This document shows positions 11,426-23,509 of a DNA stretch of 64,000 nt, one piece after another. Below the pieces are notes generated by a model. That model was not told the DNA's origin. It searched no databases and worked only from the letters and a program-made list of their open reading frames with translations. This DNA is from Chlorops oryzae (Eukaryota > Arthropoda > Insecta > Diptera > Chloropidae). Location: positions 78,989,863 through 79,053,862 of the forward strand of contig CM035808.1 of NCBI GenBank assembly GCA_020466095.1, read 5' to 3'. Positions within the stretch are counted from its first letter, which is position 1; each line of letters starts with the position of its first letter. Made by a program: the position numbers and the translations under genes.

Positions 11426-12403
11426 GGGCTAATGCAGCGATTACGACATCTCTTGGGCCCAAAATTCAAGTGAGCTAAATCAAATCAAATCAAGCGCAGG
11501 TCAACGTCCAACTATTGCGACAGGCATCGATCGGGAAATCGATAATGCAGTCAACGTTGAACTCATGCAGCAGTTTCGGAAAAATTCAACTCGCAGCAAT
11601 TGGGAAATGAACAATGCGGCATCAGCATTTTCTTTTTATATGAACCGAAGATTGAGATGGAAAGACTCACTCTTTGCGGAAGACAAGTTTGGGACAGTCT
11701 CAGCTCGAATCGTATGTACTCACCAGTGGCAACAGCGACTAGAGCGTGGACTTGTAGTTTAGGGAAATAGGGTTGTCTAGAGCTAGCATAAGCGATATTG
11801 TGGAGTAAATAAGGATTAAACTAAACACATTATAACGAGTAAACCTTGTGTCTTTTTATTTTACAAAAGATTTTAGGCATTATGTTCACAGGGAACATAT
11901 TACTTGCGTAAAATCACAACACCTTGAATAAAAAATTTTTCCCAAGGGGGATTGATGGGGACTTTTCACAATTCACTAAGAAGAGCATTCTAAAGATGCC
12001 TACCAAATTTCAGCTTTATGGGAATTAATGAAAACTCACCCTTAGCTTTTGTGTTAATTTGACTGGACCACTACTAAAACAAGATATTTAGATACATATA
12101 GACCATGGTATTAGAGAACCATGTATCTAATTTTTTTCTCACTATTCCAAAATATAGCGATTTTTTATAGTTTTTACTGTTGCGATACAAATTGGGCATT
12201 TTTTTTTATCTCAAGACACAATTCGGTTTAAGAATTCATAGGAGTAACGTTACTGACATAAGTTTCACGTCCTTGACTAAATGCACATTATCTGTATAAC
12301 CAATATATTTTTTATCATCTTTAATACTTCATCTTCTATTTATTGAGAGAGAACTAAATGAAAAATTACCAAATTTGCTAATTTCACTGCTCAACAATGA
12401 AAT
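11426..12403. other. Unassigned repeat-derived sequence
   Basis: 11426-11860 is moderately GC-balanced and ends with an A-rich AATAAGG-type stretch, reminiscent of the 3' part of a retroelement, but no RT, integrase or LTR pair is identifiable. 11880-12403 is AT-rich without a gene. Confidence 0.35.
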
Positions 12404-13450
12404 TGCCTTTGACTTGAAACCAATTTTTTTTTGTAGTATTTGTTTCGCTGAATCTCAATATATGCGTAAAATTTGAAAGTTAGCTCGCGTTTTTTAAATA
12501 TCCGCTAAGAAAGGTTTTGCGAATTTTTGTCAATATTTTTTAGTCGTAGCCCCATTATCGTTCGACCGTTTCAAAAAATTTTTAATTTATATGAAAGAAG
12601 AGTAACAATACAACATATTCTTCATACATTTGGATGAAATCGGTTCAACAGTTTAGGCGCTATAGGTCGATAAAGGCGAGAATTTTATGAAATTTTTAAC
12701 AATTTTGTACAAAAACTTGATTTCAAACCCATATAATTTCCGAAAAAGGTCCGGTATTTAAGTTCAGGCTATGTTACGTAAAAGAGTGGATTTCTAAGAG
12801 CATTTCAAGACCAAGAACAAAAAAATCCGATGAATGGTTCATATTTTAATTGGGTTTTTAGAAAAAATGAGACGACTTTTCTTACGCCGGAAAATATGCC
12901 ACATCTTTTTTTTATATATTAATATAACTTAAAGACAGAAATAAAAAAATTGTGGCATATTTTCCGGCGTAAGAAAAGTCGTCTCATTTTTTCTAAAAAC
13001 CCAATTAAAATATGAACCATTCATCGGATTTTTTTGTTCTTGGTCTTGAAATGCTCTTAGAAATCCACTCTTTTACGTAACATAGCCTGAACTTAAATAC
13101 CGGACCTTTTTCGGAAATTATATGGGTTTGAAATCAAGTTTTTGTACAAAATTGTTAAAAATTTCATAAAATTCTCGCCTTTATCGACCTATAGCGCCTA
13201 AACTGTTGAACCGATTTCATCCAAATGTATGAAGAATATGTTGTATTTTTACTCTTCTTTCATATAAATTAAAGTTTTTTTGAAACGGTCGAACGATAAT
13301 GGGGCTACGACTAAAAAATATTGACAAAAATTCGCAAAACCTTTCTTAGCGGATATTTAAAAAACGCGAGCTAACTTTCAAATTTTACGCATATATTGAG
13401 ATTCAGCGAAACAAATACTACAAAAAAAAATTGGTTTCAAGTCAAAGGCA
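12404..13450. repeat. Near-perfect palindrome: 500-bp arms, 47-nt loop
   Basis: Arms 12404-12903 and 12951-13450 are exactly 500 bp each and differ at only a handful of positions (for example around the TTTAATTTATATGAAAG stretch). The loop 12904-12950 is AT-rich. No target duplication is visible at the ends and there is no gene. A transcript would fold into a long double-stranded hairpin. A diverged single arm of the same family is at 17098-17440. Confidence 0.9.
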
Positions 13451-15294
13451 CGCAAAAAGTTCGATTTTGTTGTGCAGTGTTTTCGATAAAATGTTTAGTA
13501 ATCTCGAAACCCACTTCGAAAATTTCGTAACGTTACTGACGGTTTAAACTGCCTATAACTTTGATATCAAACCATATTTTGGAAACTTTTTTTTATGCCA
13601 TGTCAGTCTTTAGGAGTTATTTTATATAGAAATCAGAAATTGAATACAGAATTTTTTCTCGTGGAGATATCAACAAAAAATATGCCTACGAACGTAACAT
13701 TACTGACTTTAGCCGTGTCCATATGTAATTAAGAACTCCACTGCCAAGACTATCTTGTTAGAGCAGTTAATAAAATTTATTTGAATTGATTTAACCAACA
13801 ATGACAAATAGTTTTTGAAACTTTAAATTTTCTTTTTAAGGAATAAGCTGTATTAGCAAAACTTATGTAAGTAATGTAAGCTCCTCCATCAACCAGCAAT
13901 AACGCAACGCAAAAAATATTTGAAGCTTTATGCCTTTAAATTTCGGTTATTCAACTAAATATTTCGATCGTAAGTTTCGAATTATGTTTAATTTTTTTGT
14001 TTTTGTTTGGGTAAAGCACAAATTACACTGACGTCAAATGTATCTAAGTATTGTTTAGCATTTTTCAATCAATAAATTTCAAATTCTAATTGTGCCAAAT
14101 TAGCTTAAAATTTCTATAAAACAATGTAATACGAAAATAAAATCAGTCTTTCAATAGCAACCAGTCAGTGCATATTCATTGAAAAGAGAATTGATTCGGT
14201 GCCGATTGTCAAGAGTCAGTAAAAATATTCTGCAATTCAGTTTAAGTGCTGTTATTGCAATTTTTAAAGCAGTGCAAAATAGCCTTTTTCGGAACAATAA
14301 GTAGTAAATCTTAACAAAAAAGTTTATTTTTGTGCAGTTTCGTTATAACGATCTATAGATACTTCAACATGCGCACAGTGGTGTATTTTATGTCAAAAGT
14401 AAGCCGATTTTAAATTTTTTTTTCAACGGATATTTGAAATTGGTTTGGTTTCTTGTAAAACTTCTTAAAATTCGGCATTCAATGCAGAAATAATAACGGA
14501 TATAGCGTTATTGGTTATCACGTAATACGCTTTGAAAGTTGACTAATATTGTTGTATGGGGCTTTCGACTTCAGGTATTTATTGAACTTTTGAGATAAAT
14601 ATAAAACAAAAATTATTTCTGTAAATATTTTTAAAAAATTGTACGGATCAATACGGTAAACTTCAACTCGTAATATGAAATAACAGAATGCAATCGTTTG
14701 TCGTGTATAATGGGGGGTTTAATTTTTTTTTAGGTATGTTCAAAGAATATGTATAGAGAGCCAAGGCGCATATGAAACGTTATGGATACACCTCAACGTC
14801 AAATTACAATAACTTCAAAACATTTACCACAAGCCTCGAAAACGTCCGATTCTCAGCGAAGCTAAAAAGTCATCTGACCTACGCATGATGTCGTTCTAAC
14901 GCAGTAGGTTGATTTCAGATGTGTAATACAAACCAAAAATAACGCCCCGGCTTAGGAGACAGTCAAGGGTCAATGAGAACTGTTTAATTTATTTGCTTAT
15001 CTAATTATTGTCTTTTCAAAATAGTAATGTTTTTCTTCGTAATTTTTGCGATGTATTATTTGGAGATCATATGTGAAATCATCGCATTTCGGGCAAAAAT
15101 ATCGGGTAGAATTTAACTTTTGTTTGTCCGAAATATTAAAAAACAGAAAATGAAAGTTTTATTTTGCCTTTTACGCAAATTAAATAAAAAATAATAGGCA
15201 TCCTGGATTAAACTAGAAGAGGTCACACGAAGGATCACATAGATAAAATCTTTTTCTTTCTATCTGCCTTTTTGCCTCATTAAATGACTTGATA
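13451..15294. other. Intron or intergenic sequence with a possible first exon
   Basis: No recognisable gene. At 14160-14400 there is an initiator-like TCAGTC, about 230 nt of leader-like sequence and a short frame on the plus strand, ATGCGCACAGTGGTGTATTT, which runs into a splice-donor-like GTAAGC after 12 codons. This could be the first exon of an unknown transcript; it may equally be chance. Confidence 0.3.
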
Positions 15295-16575
15295 ACAGGT
15301 TGGCTGATAAGTCCCCGGTTTAAAAAAGAAAAACACATTTTCGTTTTTATTATTCAACATAGTTCGCTTCAAGAGCGATACAACGATTATAACGACCTTC
15401 CAATTTTTTGATACCATTTTGGTAGTACTCCTTCGGTTTTGCCTCAAAATAGGCCTCAGTTTCGGCGATCACCTCTTCATTGCAGCCAAATTTTTTCCCT
15501 GCGAGCATCCTTTTGAGGTCTGAGAACAAGAAAAAGTCGCTGGGGGCCAGATCTGGAGAATACGGTGGGTGGGGAAGCAATTCGAAGCCTAATTTATGAA
15601 TTTTTGCCATCGTTCTCAATGACTTGTGGCACGGTGCGTTGTCTTGGTGGAACAACACTTTTTTCTTCTTCATATGGGGCCGTTTTGCCGCGATTTCGAC
15701 CTTCAAACGCTCCAATAACGACATAAAATAGTCACTGTTGATGGTTTTTCCCTTCTCAAGATAATCGATAAAAATTATTCCATGCCCATCCCAAAAAACA
15801 GAAGCCATTACTTTGCCAGCGGACTTTTGAGTCTTTCCACGCTTCGGAGACGGTTCACCGATCGCTGTCCACTCAGCCGACTGTCGATTGGACTCAGGAG
15901 TGTAGTGATAGAGCCATGTTTCATCCATTGTCACATATCGACGAAAAAACTCGGGTGTATTGCGAGTTAACAGCTGCAAACACCGCTCAGAATCATCAAC
16001 ACGTTGTTGTTTTTGGTCAAATGTTAGCTCGCGCGGCACCCATTTTGCACAGAGCATTTTCATATCCAAATATTGATGAATGATATGACCAACACGTTCC
16101 TTTGATATCTTTAAGGGCTCTGCTATCTCGATCAACTTCATTTTACGGTCATTCAAAATCATTTTGTGAATTTTTTTGATGTTTTCGTCGGTAACCACCT
16201 CTTTCGGGCGTCCACTGCGTTCACCGTCTCCCGTGCTCATTTCACCACGCTTGATTTTTGCATACCAATCAATTATTGTTGATTTTCCTGGGGCAGAGTC
16301 CGGAAACTCATTATCAAGCCAAGTTTTTGCTTCCACTGTATTTTTTCCCTTCAGAAAACAGTATTTTATCAAAACACGAAATTCCTTTTTTTCCATTTTT
16401 TTCACAATAACAAAAGTTGCTTCACATAAGACGCTCTATCTCACAAACTAATTGACTTACAGACGTCAAATTTTGACACGAATCATTTGAAGGTTGCCAC
16501 TATATAAAAATAATATGCATTTAATACTAGCGACGCCATCTATGTGTCAGACCGGGGACTTATCAGCCAACCTGT
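15295..16575 (-). mobile_element. mariner, irritans subfamily (Himar1-like), complete
   Basis: 1281 bp with inverted ends ACAGGTTGGCTGATAAGTCC and TA duplications at 15293-15294 and 16576-16577. It carries one full-length transposase gene. It lies in the Medea intron, 97 bp past the splice donor. Confidence 0.95.
15350..16396 (-). CDS. mariner transposase, full length, apparently intact
   Basis: 348 residues from MEKKEFR; three codons precede in frame (MKK), but the family start is the second Met. It cuts and pastes the element using the inverted ends and TA targets. An N-terminal helix-turn-helix DNA-binding half is followed by the WVPREL motif and a DD34D catalytic domain: MDETW (about residue 156), HQDNAPCH (about 249) and SPDLAPSDFF (about 284). 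The protein is very close to Himar1 of Haematobia irritans, from memory. Changes that look unlike the family are AKIKRG, STGDGE and AEPLKI in the N-terminal half. No stop or frameshift is seen, so activity is possible but not shown. Confidence 0.95.
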   Translation of the reverse strand: MEKKEFRVLIKYCFLKGKNTVEAKTWLDNEFPDSAPGKSTIIDWYAKIKRGEMSTGDGERSGRPKEVVTDENIKKIHKMILNDRKMKLIEIAEPLKISKERVGHIIHQYLDMKMLCAKWVPRELTFDQKQQRVDDSERCLQLLTRNTPEFFRRYVTMDETWLYHYTPESNRQSAEWTAIGEPSPKRGKTQKSAGKVMASVFWDGHGIIFIDYLEKGKTINSDYFMSLLERLKVEIAAKRPHMKKKKVLFHQDNAPCHKSLRTMAKIHKLGFELLPHPPYSPDLAPSDFFLFSDLKRMLAGKKFGCNEEVIAETEAYFEAKPKEYYQNGIKKLEGRYNRCIALEANYVE

Positions 16576-16629
16576 TAAATGTTATCTTCGGTCCGTGTTT
16601 TTACACTTTGAGCTATGTTATATATGTTA

Positions 16630-17019
<390 letters not shown>

Positions 17020-17097
17020 CTAAGAATAAAATATATATATTAAAAAAGGTGGGACAAAATTATTCACCATACAATAACACTACTCAAAAGCCAATTT

Positions 17098-17440
17098 GAC
17101 TTTGACTTGAAACCGATTTTTATTTGTAGTATTTGTTTCACTGAATCTAAGTGTTGGCCTAAAATTTGAAAATTAGCTCGCGTTTTTAAAATATCTGCTA
17201 GCAAAGCTTTTTTGAATCTTTGTCAATAGTATAAGTCTGTTTTTGGTCAGAGCCCCATTATCCTTCGACCGTTTGTAAAAATCTTGGTCTTATAGGAAAG
17301 GAAAATAAATAAACAAGATATCTCTCATGCATATTTATAAAACCGGTGCACAACTTGGAGCGCTATAGGTCAATAAACGCAAAATTGAATTGAATTTCGT
17401 ATAACAAATGGATTTCAAAGTCATATTATTTCCGAAACTA
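17098..17440 (+). repeat. Diverged single arm of the 12404-13450 palindrome family
   Basis: From GACTTTGACTTGAAACC onward it parallels 12404-12750 (GTAGTATTTGTTTC, TTAGCTCGCGTTTTT, AGCCCCATTAT, TTCGACCGTTT, AGCGCTATAGGTC) with many substitutions and gaps. Only one arm is present. It lies about 80 bp from the Medea exon acceptor. Confidence 0.75.
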
Positions 17441-19212
17441 TGCTTGTATACTTCAATCTTATGCTCGCTTACTCCCAAAAGGAGTACAAGTACTGCCTTC
17501 TAATTTGCTTTTGCATGTATTGAACTGTATATTTAAGCATTATGGTGGAATGGAAAAACCACTACTCGCTATTTAGGTGCAAAAAGGAAAACTCCTGGCA
17601 GTATACTCTTTTCCTCAAAGGAGCTTTGTTTATTTTCGTAGTAAAAAAATTCAAGTCCAAAGCACGCCCCAATGATGCCAAAAAATCAAAACGCACCCAA
17701 AGCACTCCCAAATGAAGGTCAAAATTTCAATACGCGCCCATAGCACGCTCAAACCAAGACCGAAGTTTTCAAAAAAAAAAGCTCGTAAAAAATGCGCTAC
17801 AATCAAGTACAAATGTAACAAAAAACGCGCCCAAATTGAGCCCAATACACGCCCGAATTAAAAAAAAAACATACATAGCGCCCGCAACACGCCCGAACTT
17901 TAAACTTATAAACGCAGAAAATCCAGTCTTTCCAATTTGGCAAGGACCGTGTCCAGGGAGAGCATATGACTAGAATTCGAGAGTTCAGAGGTTCAAATCC
18001 CACAACGGGGGAGATCAAAAGCGAGAAATAAACATTTTTTAAAACAATAGGTAGTTTTAAATACAGAAAATATAGTTGCAATGAAGATAATAAGGCGATT
18101 GGATTGAGTTTTAACGCGGGATGGCAAAGATTTTATTAAGAAGAAGCTCCCATATGCTCTCTTTGCGCTTCTTTTTATACAATAAATCTAACGGTGGTGC
18201 AGTTTTACAATTCGAATCAGCATAAGTATTTGTAAGTATTGTGAGATATTGAGTCAAATGCATAATGCAAGTATTGAAATGAGTTAAATTTATAAAAAGC
18301 AAGGTGTTTTGAAATGAGTTAAATTTTATAAGTCCCCCACGTAAGGTCCACCTAACACCTTTGCCATTACAGGGTACAAAGTATTGATGATACAAACCCG
18401 ATTGTTTTTTTGTTGTTTTATTTGATAGATTTTCTATACAAAAACAAAAAATTCTACCAAAAAACATTATCGGAAACGCTTCTAAAATGCGATTTAAAAA
18501 AACACCCTTTTGGGCCTTACGAGGAACAGGTGTACATTAACAGGCCCACTTATTCCTTGTTCGAGATTATGAACCCAAACCTGCATTAATTATTTTTGTA
18601 AGTTTTATAGGTTAATTTATATTGTAAAAGTTAGTAAAAAAAAATTAAATTAACAGACAAAATTCGTTTATTAAAAAAAAAACTAATTAAATCTTACTAA
18701 GCTTTTTCAAATTAAGAATAAAAGAATAATCGCTATTTAAGGATAAAAAAAAAGGTAAAGTTGCCGTTCGTGCTACTATTTGAACCTCAAAGCAACTCAA
18801 AATATGGTTTCTTAATGTCCGTTGTTGCATTTTTTATGTATGGGGGTTCATAAGCTTTCCAAGAAAAAAAATTTGCAATTGAATTTTTTACCATAAATAT
18901 ACCTCTGTATCTTCACAATATAACAAACTTTCTTTTTTAAAGAAATCAACCCACAATTTCACTATAGATTATTATTTTTTAAGCGTCGACCACTATAAAA
19001 ATGGTATTTTTACGCCTCTGATATTTTCAATTGACTGTGGTCGCCGCGAATATTGTGCGATCGTCTTAATTTTTTATTTCTACTAAATAATATATGTAAT
19101 GAAAAATAATTTTCTTGAATTTACGCCGCGTTCTGGGTTGTCATCTCGTTCGTGGGTTGCCTTGTAATTACTGGAATTTTTTCTTAAGTATGTTTATGGC
19201 GGAAATCATTTT
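17441..19212. other. Intron/intergenic sequence, no gene
   Basis: No protein is recognisable. At 17650-17900 a loose motif like ACGCCCAA or GCACGCCC recurs about ten times in otherwise A-rich sequence; it is an irregular low-complexity array. A tRNA-like segment follows at 17935-18010. 18110-18470 holds an open frame without similarity that I can recall. Confidence 0.4.
17935..18010 (+). tRNA. tRNA-like segment, probably a pseudogene or SINE head
   Basis: GGTTCAAATCCC at about 17990 is a good B box/T-loop, with TGTCCAGGGAGAGCAT about 40 nt before it as a poor A box. CCGTGT and ACAACGG could form part of an acceptor stem, imperfectly. No regular cloverleaf can be drawn by eye, so it is more likely a tRNA relic or SINE fragment than a working tRNA. 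Confidence 0.25.
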
Positions 19213-20173
19213 GTTTAGAACAGGGGTCTCCAAACTTTTTATCTCGAGGGCCAGTATGGGCTTCAAGCTTTTCACGGCGGGCAACTTGAATATATCAAAA
19301 TATATTTTTATAAGTAATGCATCATAACATTTTGTTTTTTAACAGTTTAGTACAAAATAACATATTATAATTATCAGGTTTCAAAAAAACAATAACAAAA
19401 TAAAAATAAAGTGATTCCACTTCTACACAGCACGATAAAATATGAAATTTTTATATATTTCTTAATGGGAATGATGAAACTGTAACATTTCTTTAAGTAT
19501 TTCTTGAAAGTCAGAATTGACATTTGAAACTCCAATTATAAGCAATGATTGCAAATGATCATCCGATAAATTTGTCCGATATTTCGATTTTAAATATTTC
19601 ATTCTTGAAAATGTTTGTTCACATATATAAGTAATGCCAAACATAGATATATATTTTGCAGCCAATTGGTTTAAATGTGGAAATTCTTTTGCATCCAAAA
19701 GCTTGTAAATATCTATCAAGTTGCATTCTTTGAAATTACACTTCATTTGTTTATTATTTTGAAGATCAATAATTCCCAATTGTAGCTCACTTACAACGTC
19801 GCCAACGTTGAAGTCAAAAGGATTTTGAAAAAGTCGAATATCCATGGCATTCCCGTCCAGATCTGAAAATTGCCTATGAAATTCATGTTTAAGATCTGTA
19901 TATACTTTTTTGTGCTTGTGACGGCATGGGAAATGTGTAAAATCATTATTATTTATTTGATTTTCAAACACTATTAGCTTGGCCCTAAATGCTTTGCGCA
20001 AACAAATCACTTATTCGGTTTTTTTCCTTGGAGCTTTAACACTAGAAAGGCCAAAGCAGTCAAATGACCGCAATCTGATTTTTTATTTCATGTATTTTTA
20101 AAGCCATCGCATTTAAACAATTTTCCTTTCGTGACTTTTAATATTTTAACCTTATTTACGTTATTTTGATATA

Positions 20174-21461
20174 TTAGGTGTAGTAAAAAGAAATCCATTA
20201 TTTTTGCATTAAATTGAGGGCTTTATTTAAGATAGTTAGAATGACCCGATTTAGGTCAAATATGCGCCGTTTGGTTCGATAACTTGTTGCCATTTTAAAG
20301 GTAATTTCATTATGCCTCTCTCATAGAAACCCTCGTTCCTATTAGCAAAAAATTGAGACAGTCGAATTTCAGAAGCCTCTCTTGAAGCGAATGTTTCACC
20401 AGCAAAATTGTTCGCCATGGACAGGAACAGATGGTAATCACTTGGTGCCAGGTCCGGACTATAAGGTGGATGCAGAAGAACCTCCCAACCAAACTCCCGG
20501 AGCTTCTGGCGAGTCACTATCGATGTGTGTGGCCTGGCGTTGTCCTGATGGAACACAATTCCTCTCCTATTGGCCAAAGCTGGCCGCTTATGGGCGATTG
20601 CTTCCTTCAGACGGTCCAATTGTTGACAGTAGAGTTCCGAGTTAAGAGTTTTGCCGTATGGGAGCAGCTCATAGTAGATAATTCCCTGCCAATCCCACCA
20701 AACACACAGCAAAACCTTCCTGGCCGTCAATCCTGGCTTGGCCACCGTTTCCGCCGGTTCACCGTGTTTCGACCACGACCGTTTTCGTTTGACGTTGTCG
20801 TAAGTGACCCACTTTTCATCACCAGTCACCAACCGCTTCAGAAATGGGTCGATTTTGTTGCGGTTCAGCAGCGATTCGCAGATGGAAATTCGGTCTATGA
20901 GGTTTTTTTGCGTTAACTCGTGTGGCACCCATACATCGAGCTTCTTTGTGTATCCAGCCTTATTCAAATGGTTCCAAACGGTTTTTTGTGCAATCTTTAG
21001 CTCTTTTGCAATCGAAACAGTGCTAACATGACGGTCGGACTCGATAATTTCCATGATTTTATCGACATTTTCGACAATTGGCCTTCCAGTGCGTGGTGCA
21101 TCCTTGACATCGAAGTTACCGGAACGGAATCGACGAAACCAAAATTGCGCATGATTGGCTGTTACAGTATCAGGTCCATAAACGCTATTCACATTTTCAG
21201 CCGCCTGGCTTGCGTTTTCTCCCTTATCGAAGAAAAACTGTAAAATGTAGCGAATTTTCTCTTTGCTGATGTCCATCTTTGACAGGCTCTCAAACAAAAC
21301 TGAATCAATCAATGAAAAAAGTGTCAAAAAAGTTTTTTTAGTTGGAACTGTCATCTTTCTAATGCCCCCTAGCGGAACACGATCCGACTTATACAACGCG
21401 AGATGCAGATAAATAACGCCATCTATTGGAAAAATAATGGATTTCTTTTTACTACACCTAA
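20174..21461 (-). mobile_element. mariner inside piggyBac, complete
   Basis: 1288 bp with inverted ends TTAGGTGTAGTAAAAAGAAA and TA duplications (20172-20173, 21462-21463). It is inserted in the 5' part of the piggyBac, upstream of its gene, and is the youngest layer of the nest. Confidence 0.93.
20251..21276 (-). CDS. mariner transposase, second subfamily, apparently intact
   Basis: 341 residues from MDISKEKIRY; the frame opens 40 codons further upstream, but that extension is unlike any mariner and the stated Met fits the usual length of about 345. The N-terminal helix-turn-helix half is followed by WVPHEL (residues 116-121). The catalytic triad is complete: GDEKW (D153), HQDNARPH (D245) and LAPSDYH (D280), a DD34D spacing. 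It differs strongly from the two irritans-type mariners here and I do not assign a subfamily. No stop or frameshift is visible, so it could be functional. Confidence 0.93.
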   Translation of the reverse strand: MDISKEKIRYILQFFFDKGENASQAAENVNSVYGPDTVTANHAQFWFRRFRSGNFDVKDAPRTGRPIVENVDKIMEIIESDRHVSTVSIAKELKIAQKTVWNHLNKAGYTKKLDVWVPHELTQKNLIDRISICESLLNRNKIDPFLKRLVTGDEKWVTYDNVKRKRSWSKHGEPAETVAKPGLTARKVLLCVWWDWQGIIYYELLPYGKTLNSELYCQQLDRLKEAIAHKRPALANRRGIVFHQDNARPHTSIVTRQKLREFGWEVLLHPPYSPDLAPSDYHLFLSMANNFAGETFASREASEIRLSQFFANRNEGFYERGIMKLPLKWQQVIEPNGAYLT

Positions 21462-21731
21462 TATTTATACTGATGGCTCAGAAAATATGTGTGACAAATT
21501 AGTACCTACCTAGAAAGCCCACTGCGGTCTTTTGACCGCAATGTGAAGATAATGTGTCACAGACGTGCGTACACGGCTTTAGCGAAGCTTTTTGTTCATT
21601 TAATCGCATCTAACTTCAGTGTGAAAGCTCTAAAGCTAAAAAGCTTATTTTGTAACGCCCGCATTGTTTTTCCAAGATTTCATTAAGTTTCCTTTGATCA
21701 GAGCTACATTACAGTTTCCTCGAATTTTGAA

Positions 21732-23509
21732 ATGTCTAAAAGGCGTTCTCTTCGTATTTCTGAAAAACTGGAGGTTCTTAGAAATATACCTGAGGAACAA
21801 TCCGATTGTGAATCAACAGCAGAAGAACGACGACATTCAGACTCAGAGAGTGAAGACAGTGACTACAATATCGTTAGTCAAGAAAGCGGTTCATCATCCG
21901 ATTCCGACACCGGTATTATTTCAGATTCGGTATCTGGATTTGTTCTACGAAATCAAAATACAAATGTGAGCAAAGGAAAAGGTCGTGGATATCGTGGCAG
22001 CGGTTCAGGAATAGAAAATGAGATTGAAATTGTGTCTCCTAGCGGAGTACTCTGGATTCCTGCAAACTTATCAGCGTTGGATCATCCTGGTCGTCGTCCA
22101 GCGCGAAATGTTTTGACAGAGGAGGCTGGACCAACTTTTTTTGCAAAAAGAAATTTCAAAGGAAGCATTTTATCAGCATGGAAGCTTATAATTAATGATT
22201 CCATTTTACGGCATATTCAGAAATGTACTGAAAAAGAAGCTCATCGACAGCTTGGAGACAATAGCTGGTCACTATCACGGAATGAAATTGAAGTTTTTAT
22301 CGCAATTATCTATGCTCGAGGAGCCTGTGGTGCTAAAAATATTGCTTTGAACGACCTATGGGATAAAAACTGGGGCATTCAATTTTGTTCACAAAACATG
22401 GCACGGAATCGTTTCAAAGAAATACTGCGATTTTTGCGTTTTGATGTGCGCACAGAAAGGGCAGAGCGCTTGCAAACAGATAAATTGGCCCTTATGTCGG
22501 AAGTTTGGAATAAGTTTATTCAGAACTCTATTTTATGTTTCAAACCTGGTAAAAATCTCACTGTTGATGAGCAGCTATTTTCTACTAAAACTCGTTGTAG
22601 ATTCTTGCAGTTTATGGGAAACAAACCGGACAAATTTGGAATAAAATTCTGGCTCTGTGTTGATGTTGACTCTAAGTACTTGTGTAATGGTTTCCCATAT
22701 ATAGGGAAGAATGAAAATCGCCCAAAAAATCAAAGCTTAGGCGAGTACGTTGTTTTACAGCTAATGCATCCGTACCTAAATACTGGTCGACATGTTACAA
22801 CAGATAATTTTTTCACAAGTGTAAGTTTGTGCAACCAGCTTGATTCAAAACGCACTTCGATTGTTGGCACCATGAACAGAGTACGTCGAGACGTGCCAAA
22901 TACTTCAAAGTCTCTTCCACTAAGTTTATATGAAACACGCATTTACAAGTCTGAAACCTGCACTCTTACAATTTATAAAGGTAAACCATCAAAATCAGTT
23001 ATGATTTTAAGTTCATGTCACACAAGCGTATTTGCTAACGCTGCAGAAGCGAAGCAGAAACCGAACACCGTGAAATTTTACAATTCCACAAAGTTTGGTG
23101 TCGACGTTATTGACCAAATGGCAAAAAAATATAGTGTCAAAGCACCTTCTCGTCGATGGCCTGTTCAAGTTTTTTACAATATTTTGGATTTGGCAGCAAT
23201 TAATTCTTGGATCTTATACAAAAAGTTGTCTGAAAAAATATCAGCAGAAAAAACTTTATTTTGAGCTTGGCAGCAGAGTTGGTTACACAGGAGACTCATG
23301 ACCAGATGACACCTTCCACTTCTCAAAACAAAAACGAGATACCGCCAAAGACTGAAAAGGAACAAACTAGAAAGAGGAAACAGTGTTTTGTCAAAAAATG
23401 TAGAAACAAAACCTGTAATCACTGCGATTACTGTAAAAAGCCTTTGTGTGGCTCTTGTAACGTGAGCAAAGCTTTCAGATGTCAAGATTGTGCTTTAAAA
23501 TTTTTTTAA
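21732..23509 (+). pseudogene. piggyBac transposase, one frameshift before the Cys-rich C-terminus
   Basis: The main frame gives 510 residues to a TGA at 23262. It has an acidic, Ser-rich N-terminus (residues 21-70), then the DDE_Tnp_1_7-type core with the three acidic residues in NLTVDEQLF (D279), HVTTDNFF (D358) and FGVDVIDQM (D458/D461). The C-terminal zinc domain lies in the next frame (23261-23509): CFVKKCRNKTCNHCDYC, then KPLCGSC and FRCQDC. The piggyBac family needs this cysteine-rich domain to bind its ends. A one-base deletion in the A/T run near 23250-23260 explains the split. The same lesion is in the tandem copy at 27641, so it predates the duplication. Confidence 0.92.

Noticed and set aside
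17935..18010. Functional tRNA gene
   Set aside because: Good T-loop but poor A box and imperfect acceptor pairing; listed only as tRNA-like.
20382..21243. Plus-strand open frames over the nested mariner
   Set aside because: They are antisense shadows of the transposase gene.
23240..23264. Programmed -1 frameshifting joining the piggyBac core and zinc domain
   Set aside because: The A-run is not in the register of a standard slippery heptamer and a single base deletion explains it.
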